In this document: positions 5,342 through 8,663 of the stretch, piece after piece
Layout: each line of letters starts with the position of its first letter
Numbering within the stretch: the stretch's first letter is position 1
From: Armatimonadota bacterium
GTDB taxonomy: Bacteria > Armatimonadota > UBA5829
DNA: 8,663 nucleotides
Direction: 5' to 3'
Assembly (NCBI GenBank): GCA_026415535.1
Contig: JAOAGX010000078.1
Location: 1-8,663, forward strand
Notes under the pieces: generated by a model
What the model was told of the DNA's origin: nothing
The model's database searches: none
Seen by the model: only the letters and a program-made list of their open reading frames with translations
Made by a program: the position numbers and the translations under genes

Positions 5342-6745
5342 CTACTCGCCCTTCCGTTTGCTTGCCAATCCGTTGTGGCTATTAGCTTTCGACTTACCAT
5401 TTCCGCCGTTGAACTCGTGTTCGCTCGGCTCTATCGGCCTGTCGGTGCGGGTAACGGAAATCGTGCGCAATCGGCCGTCTTCGACTTTCTCGACTTTAAA
5501 GTCCAGGTTCGAATAACTAATCGTCTCGCCCTCGTTCGGCTGCCTGCCGAATAGGTCGAAGACGAACCCTCCTATCGTCTCGTAATCTTCACTTTCTGGA
5601 ATATCGAATTTCATCTGCTCGTTGAGGTCGTCCACGCTCATTCGCGCGTTCACAATGGCGTGATCCTCATCGATTATCTGGATTAGCGGTTCTTCCACGT
5701 CGTATTCGTCTCGGATTTCGCCGACGATTTCTTCGATCAGATCTTCAAGGGTTACTAGGCCGGCTGTACCGCCGTATTCATCCCTGACTATGGCCATCTG
5801 TATGTTGCCGCGTTTGAACTCGGCTAGCAGTTCATCCACGTCCTTGGTTTCCGGGATGAAGTAAGCCTCGCGCATTACGGCTTTGATATCGAACAGGCGC
5901 TTGTCCTGTCGTAGGATTGGCAGAAGATCCTTAGCGTGGACAATTCCAACAATGTGGTCTACGTTCTCGTCGTATATAGGGATGCGCGTGTGACCGGTAG
6001 TGGTGATCAGGTCGAGGAGATCGTCGAGTGAACTAGTGATAGGTGCGGCTTTCATATCGGTCCGCGGTTTCATCACCTGTCGAACAACCGTGTCGGTGAA
6101 GTCGAAGATGGAGTGGATCATTTCCTTCTCTTCTTCTTCGATTACCCCCTCTTCTTCACCGGCTTCGACGAGCATCTTTAGTTCTTCTTCGGTGAGTATT
6201 GGGGCAGAGAACCTTACATGTGCTCCGAACGGCCTGACCACCAGATCGCTGACAAAGCTGACAGTTTTCACCGCCGGTAAGGCCAGCACGGATAACCAGT
6301 ATATTGGACGAGACAATAGAAGCGCCAGCTTTTCGGCGTGTAGCATGGCCAGGCTCTTCGGTGCGATCTCTCCCAAAACCAGTGTGACAAAGCCGATTAC
6401 GCAAGTCATTAAGAAAACGGCCGTGCCTCGTGCGGTTTCAGGAGCCAATCCGAACACCTGTAACCATCGAGCGGGAATCCCTGCGATGTTGACCGCCGTG
6501 AGTGCCGAGGCTAGGAATCCGACCAGTGTAACGCCAATCTGCACGGTGGCCATGAAGTTGGTGGGCCTGTCTAGCAGCTTTTGTACGATCTCGGCCCTGA
6601 TGTCGCCTTCTTCCACAAGCTGTCTGATGCGCGTTCTCCTAACCGATACCAGAGCCATTTCTGCGGCCGCGAAGAACGCGTTCAACAGCACCAGTAAGAG
6701 TATAAGTGCAACTTGGAGCAGTATACGGTTTGGGTCCTCGTCCAC
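5342..6745 (-). CDS. CNNM/CorC-family (hemolysin-like) transporter
   Basis: This 467-aa inner-membrane protein belongs to the HlyC/CorC/CNNM family, linked to Mg2+ (or Co2+) efflux. An N-terminal CNNM (DUF21) membrane domain covers about residues 1-190, with hydrophobic segments near 8-30, 65-90, 108-126 and 145-165 and the typical LGEIAPKSLAM motif at 124-134. An acidic linker follows (EAGEEEGVIEEEEKEM). A CBS pair comes next at about 215-345, including RQVMKPRTDM and RDEYGGTAGLVTLEDLIEEIVGEI. A CorC_HlyC domain at about 355-433 contains GGFVFDLFGR. The tail is low-complexity and hydrophilic. The start is GTG at 6745 with AGAGGG about 10 nt upstream. The gene begins 15 nt after the DgkA-PAP2 stop, so it is in the same operon. 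Ion specificity cannot be read from sequence alone. Confidence 0.93.
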   Translation of the reverse strand: MDEDPNRILLQVALILLLVLLNAFFAAAEMALVSVRRTRIRQLVEEGDIRAEIVQKLLDRPTNFMATVQIGVTLVGFLASALTAVNIAGIPARWLQVFGLAPETARGTAVFLMTCVIGFVTLVLGEIAPKSLAMLHAEKLALLLSRPIYWLSVLALPAVKTVSFVSDLVVRPFGAHVRFSAPILTEEELKMLVEAGEEEGVIEEEEKEMIHSIFDFTDTVVRQVMKPRTDMKAAPITSSLDDLLDLITTTGHTRIPIYDENVDHIVGIVHAKDLLPILRQDKRLFDIKAVMREAYFIPETKDVDELLAEFKRGNIQMAIVRDEYGGTAGLVTLEDLIEEIVGEIRDEYDVEEPLIQIIDEDHAIVNARMSVDDLNEQMKFDIPESEDYETIGGFVFDLFGRQPNEGETISYSNLDFKVEKVEDGRLRTISVTRTDRPIEPSEHEFNGGNGKSKANSHNGLASKRKGE

Positions 6746-6760
6746 TTTCGTGCCACCCTC

Positions 6761-7471
6761 TTAGATCACGGGGCCAAGAACATAGTAAGCCACACTGCTT
6801 ATAAGCGTGGCTACCAGTGCTCCCGTTACGACTTCACGAAGGGTGTGTATGCCTCCTTCCACTCTACTCTGTGCTACAAGGGCCGCTAGTGCGAAAGCCA
6901 TTGCGCCCACTGCAAGCTTCTTCGAAGTAAAAAGTATCGTAGTTGCCAGGAAGAATCCTAGAGCCGCATGTCCACTCACGATTCCTCCTCGCCATAGTTT
7001 TCCCCTCCCGCCGGCAACTTTCCACATGGTAATCGTTGTAGCCACTAGTATTGACGCCACAACCAGCACAGTTGCCAAATCAGGAGGGTGAAGACCGATT
7101 TCTTCCACAAGTCTTTGTTTGTTTCCTCCCAGGAAGAGCAGAAATCCTATGGCAAGAGCGTTGAGTGTTGTAATCAACACTGCACCCGCGGCAATGTCCT
7201 TGGCGAACTTTGCGAGCGGGTGATACGTTTGCGTCACCAAGTCGGTTACTGCTTCGATTGCCGTATTGAACATCTCCGCTGCCAAAACGAGGGTGATGGT
7301 GAACAGCAGCACCATTACTTCGGTCCGCGAAAGCCCAAATATCAGGCTTACGATCAACACCATCAGCAGCGTGAGGAAGTGGAACCTCATATGCCGCTGC
7401 GTCCGCAGGACGTGTACCACGCCCTCAATTGCATATTTGAACCCATTCAACGGGTTTGCAAAAAACCTCAT
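6761..7471 (-). CDS. DgkA-type lipid kinase fused to PAP2 phosphatase domain
   Basis: This 236-aa integral membrane protein joins two lipid enzymes. Residues 1-115 form a DgkA-type kinase (diacylglycerol or undecaprenol kinase), with three hydrophobic segments and the active-site blocks AEMFNTAIEAVTD at 65-77 (Glu66, Asn69, Glu73, Asp77) and AKDIAAGAVL at 90-99. Residues about 130-236 resemble a PAP2 phosphatase: a K/R-rich motif near 151-161 (KVAGGRGKLWR), SGH at 166-168, and SRVEGGIHTLRE at 202-213. The last motif keeps Arg203 and His209 but has Glu213 where classic PAP2 enzymes have Asp. The ATG at 7471 has AAAGGG just upstream. The gene lies 57 nt after ybeY and 15 nt before the CNNM gene. 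Similar fusions occur in other Gram-positive-type bacteria. It may cycle undecaprenyl or diacylglycerol phosphate; lipid specificity is unknown. Confidence 0.88.
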   Translation of the reverse strand: MRFFANPLNGFKYAIEGVVHVLRTQRHMRFHFLTLLMVLIVSLIFGLSRTEVMVLLFTITLVLAAEMFNTAIEAVTDLVTQTYHPLAKFAKDIAAGAVLITTLNALAIGFLLFLGGNKQRLVEEIGLHPPDLATVLVVASILVATTITMWKVAGGRGKLWRGGIVSGHAALGFFLATTILFTSKKLAVGAMAFALAALVAQSRVEGGIHTLREVVTGALVATLISSVAYYVLGPVI

Positions 7472-7528
7472 TTGGCCCTTTTTACATTTGTTCCCGCGCG
7501 ACTGTGATTAGCGGGATCATTGCCTTTC

Positions 7529-8014
7529 CTATTTACTCTTTGTGTCATCGCTACTTATCGCTTCACCACTACTCAACAACTCGTCTTGTCGCGCAAACAT
7601 TCGCTTTTCATCTTCCGGGCTCTCGTGATCGTAACCCAGGAGGTGCAGCAGTCCGTGCACGAGAAGCAATTCAATTTCTTTGTCAAGGCTGTGTCCATGT
7701 TCTTCGGCTTGACGAGCTGCCGTTTCGACGGAGATTACCACATCTCCCAGCACATTACCGCCTTCCGCTCCGAAGTCATCGCCTTCAAGCTGCGAGAAGG
7801 CGAGCACATCCGTTGGTGCATCCACGCCTCGATAGTCTCGATTAAGTACACGCACCATTTCGTCATCCGCGAGGAGCACGCTCACTTCGGTGTCGTCGGG
7901 GCAGTTTTCAACCGAGAGCAGCCGTCGAGCCACGCTCCTCAGGCGCGGCATTTTCACCTTCGTCCCTTGCGAGTTCCGAATCAGAATCTGCGTTTGTCGT
8001 AACCTTCTTTCCAT
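7529..8014 (-). CDS. ybeY: Endoribonuclease YbeY (16S rRNA maturation)
   Basis: YbeY is a zinc-dependent single-strand endoribonuclease needed for 16S rRNA 3'-end maturation and ribosome quality control. The protein shows the family core NRDYRGVDAPTDVLAFSQ, the GDVVIS strand, and the metal site HGLLHLLGYDHESPEDEKRM with three His in the H-x3-H-x5-H arrangement. With ATG at 8014 it is 161 aa, a normal length, and includes the first beta strand (QILIRN). This start overlaps the upstream HD gene by 107 nt and its nearest purine-rich site (GGAG) is 13 nt away. An alternative ATG at 7951 has a better-placed AAGGTG and would overlap by 44 nt, but it loses the first strand. An open frame continues upstream to an ATG at 8155 but lies wholly within the HD gene and is not family-like. 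The gene sits between pgpH and dgkA, the usual conserved order. Confidence 0.94.
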   Translation of the reverse strand: MERRLRQTQILIRNSQGTKVKMPRLRSVARRLLSVENCPDDTEVSVLLADDEMVRVLNRDYRGVDAPTDVLAFSQLEGDDFGAEGGNVLGDVVISVETAARQAEEHGHSLDKEIELLLVHGLLHLLGYDHESPEDEKRMFARQDELLSSGEAISSDDTKSK

Positions 8015-8644
8015 TCGCCGGCGCAGGCTCCGGATACTCGATGCGCGCATGCATCGTGCCCAGCAGCGCTCGAGCGAAGCTCGCCGTAATCTTACTAACT
8101 TCCTTGAAAGTAAGTTCGGACTCATCCAACTGGCCATCTCGCAGCCTATCGGCAACCACTCTGTTAACCAACATCTCGATCTTGGCCGGGGTTGGCTTGT
8201 CGAGGCAACGCGAAGCTGCCTCTGCTGAGTCAGCGAGCATAACGATGGCTGCTTCCTTGGTCTGCGGTTTTGGCCCGGGGTATCTGAATTGTTGCTCTAG
8301 TGCAGTTGATGGGTCGAACTCGTCCGTAAACTGGTTGTAGAAGTATTGTACCAGCGATGTCCCGTGATGCTGAGCGATCACGTCCATCACGACCTTTGGC
8401 AGACGATACTCCTTGGCGATCTCAATCCCGTCTTTAATATGGCTTGTAATCACCAGTGTCGAGAGGGTGGGGTTCATGTTATCGTGTACGTTTTCTACAT
8501 GTTGGTTTTCGACAAAGAAGTGCGGTCTGCGTAGCTTGCCGATGTCGTGGTAGTAGGACGCGACGCGTGCAAGGAGCGTGTCTGCACCAATAGCGGCAGC
8601 GGCGTTCTCGGCCAGATGTCCGACCGCCATTGAATGCGTATACG
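7908..8644 (-). CDS. pgpH: PgpH-type 7TM-HD c-di-AMP phosphodiesterase, C-terminal part
   Basis: This is the cytoplasmic HD domain of a 7TM-HD protein (YqfF/PgpH) that hydrolyses cyclic di-AMP. The 5' part (extracellular and membrane domains) is lost at the adapter. The frame is open through the junction: before the first ATG (8630) it reads Y-T-H-S, and that His is the first conserved metal ligand, so 8630 is not the start. Visible motifs are THSMAVGHLAE, ARVASYYHDIGKLRRPHFF (the HD pair), ITSHIKDG, IAQHHGT, and MLADSAEAASR with the last Asp. The domain ends normally at MHARIEYPE. A polar tail of about 40 residues rich in Glu, Asp, Asn and Ala follows, and nearly all of it is encoded inside the ybeY reading frame. 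The gene heads the operon pgpH-ybeY-dgkA-CNNM. Confidence 0.93.
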
Positions 8645-8663
8645 CTGTCTCTTATACACATCT
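8645..8663. other. Sequencing adapter: Tn5/Nextera mosaic end (right)
   Basis: The last 19 bases are the full mosaic-end sequence, in the orientation opposite to the copy at the left end. Read from the minus strand, the adapter gives the well-known artefactual peptide start MCIRDS. This is not genome. True sequence ends at 8644 within the HD-domain gene. Confidence 0.98.

Noticed and set aside
6000..6764. 254-aa plus-strand ORF opposite the CNNM gene
   Set aside because: It is very rich in Ser and Thr, as expected from antisense of a conserved coding gene. It has no domain, and the opposite strand has an intact, well-recognised protein.
7520..8002. 160-aa plus-strand ORF opposite ybeY
   Set aside because: It is an antisense shadow of the conserved YbeY reading frame, with no domain.
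8479..8661. Minus-strand ORF beginning MCIRDSVYAF
   Set aside because: It starts inside the Nextera adapter; MCIRDS is the known adapter translation. The rest is an out-of-frame reading of the HD-domain gene.
1..8663. CRISPR array, tRNA, rRNA, phage, defence or transposase genes
   Set aside because: I found no regularly spaced repeats, no cloverleaf candidates and no matching protein motifs on either strand.

Overview
This window is one linear bacterial fragment, very likely environmental or metagenomic. Both ends carry the 19-bp Tn5/Nextera mosaic-end adapter, in inverted orientation, and it was not trimmed. Genomic sequence therefore runs only from about 19 to 8644, and the first and last genes are cut at the adapter junctions. 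The species cannot be named. The order pgpH - ybeY - dgkA/PAP2 fusion - CNNM transporter, a c-di-AMP phosphodiesterase, and a small accessory cluster of DUF362 ferredoxin plus URO-D-like protein suggest a Terrabacteria-type lineage such as deep Firmicutes, Armatimonadota or Chloroflexota. That placement is inference.

Layout, left to right. The 3' end of a plus-strand gene (20-175) encodes an FxLYD-type domain. It converges on a long series of minus-strand genes across a 247-nt spacer. Read in their own direction (right to left), the minus-strand genes fall into three groups. Group 1 (8644 to 5342): the cytoplasmic HD part of a PgpH-type 7TM-HD c-di-AMP phosphodiesterase, YbeY rRNA-maturation endoribonuclease, a DgkA-PAP2 membrane fusion, and a CNNM/CorC transporter. 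These are overlapping or tightly spaced and look like one operon. Group 2 (5099 to 3723): ThiL thiamine-monophosphate kinase and a small single-helix membrane protein, followed by a stem-loop and a Rho-independent terminator. Group 3 (3575 to 423): a DUF362 protein with two [4Fe-4S] clusters, a URO-D/MtaA-superfamily protein only 2 nt downstream, and, after a 139-nt spacer, a ROK-family sugar kinase.

Three spacers hold diverged copies of one short dispersed repeat (1420-1446, 5241-5266, 3747-3813). This is the extragenic repeat whose chance translations read like 'MLSEAKxL...QILRxAQDD'. The copy at 3747-3813 supplies part of the C-terminus of the small membrane protein.

How the genes work together. 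Group 1 combines housekeeping functions: c-di-AMP turnover, 16S rRNA 3'-end processing, lipid-carrier or diacylglycerol phosphorylation/dephosphorylation, and probable Mg2+/divalent cation transport. Group 2 makes thiamine diphosphate. Group 3 is accessory: a redox protein paired with a probable methyl-transfer or decarboxylase-like enzyme, plus sugar phosphorylation. I see no CRISPR, rRNA, tRNA, transposase or phage gene, and no convincing new defence or mobile system.
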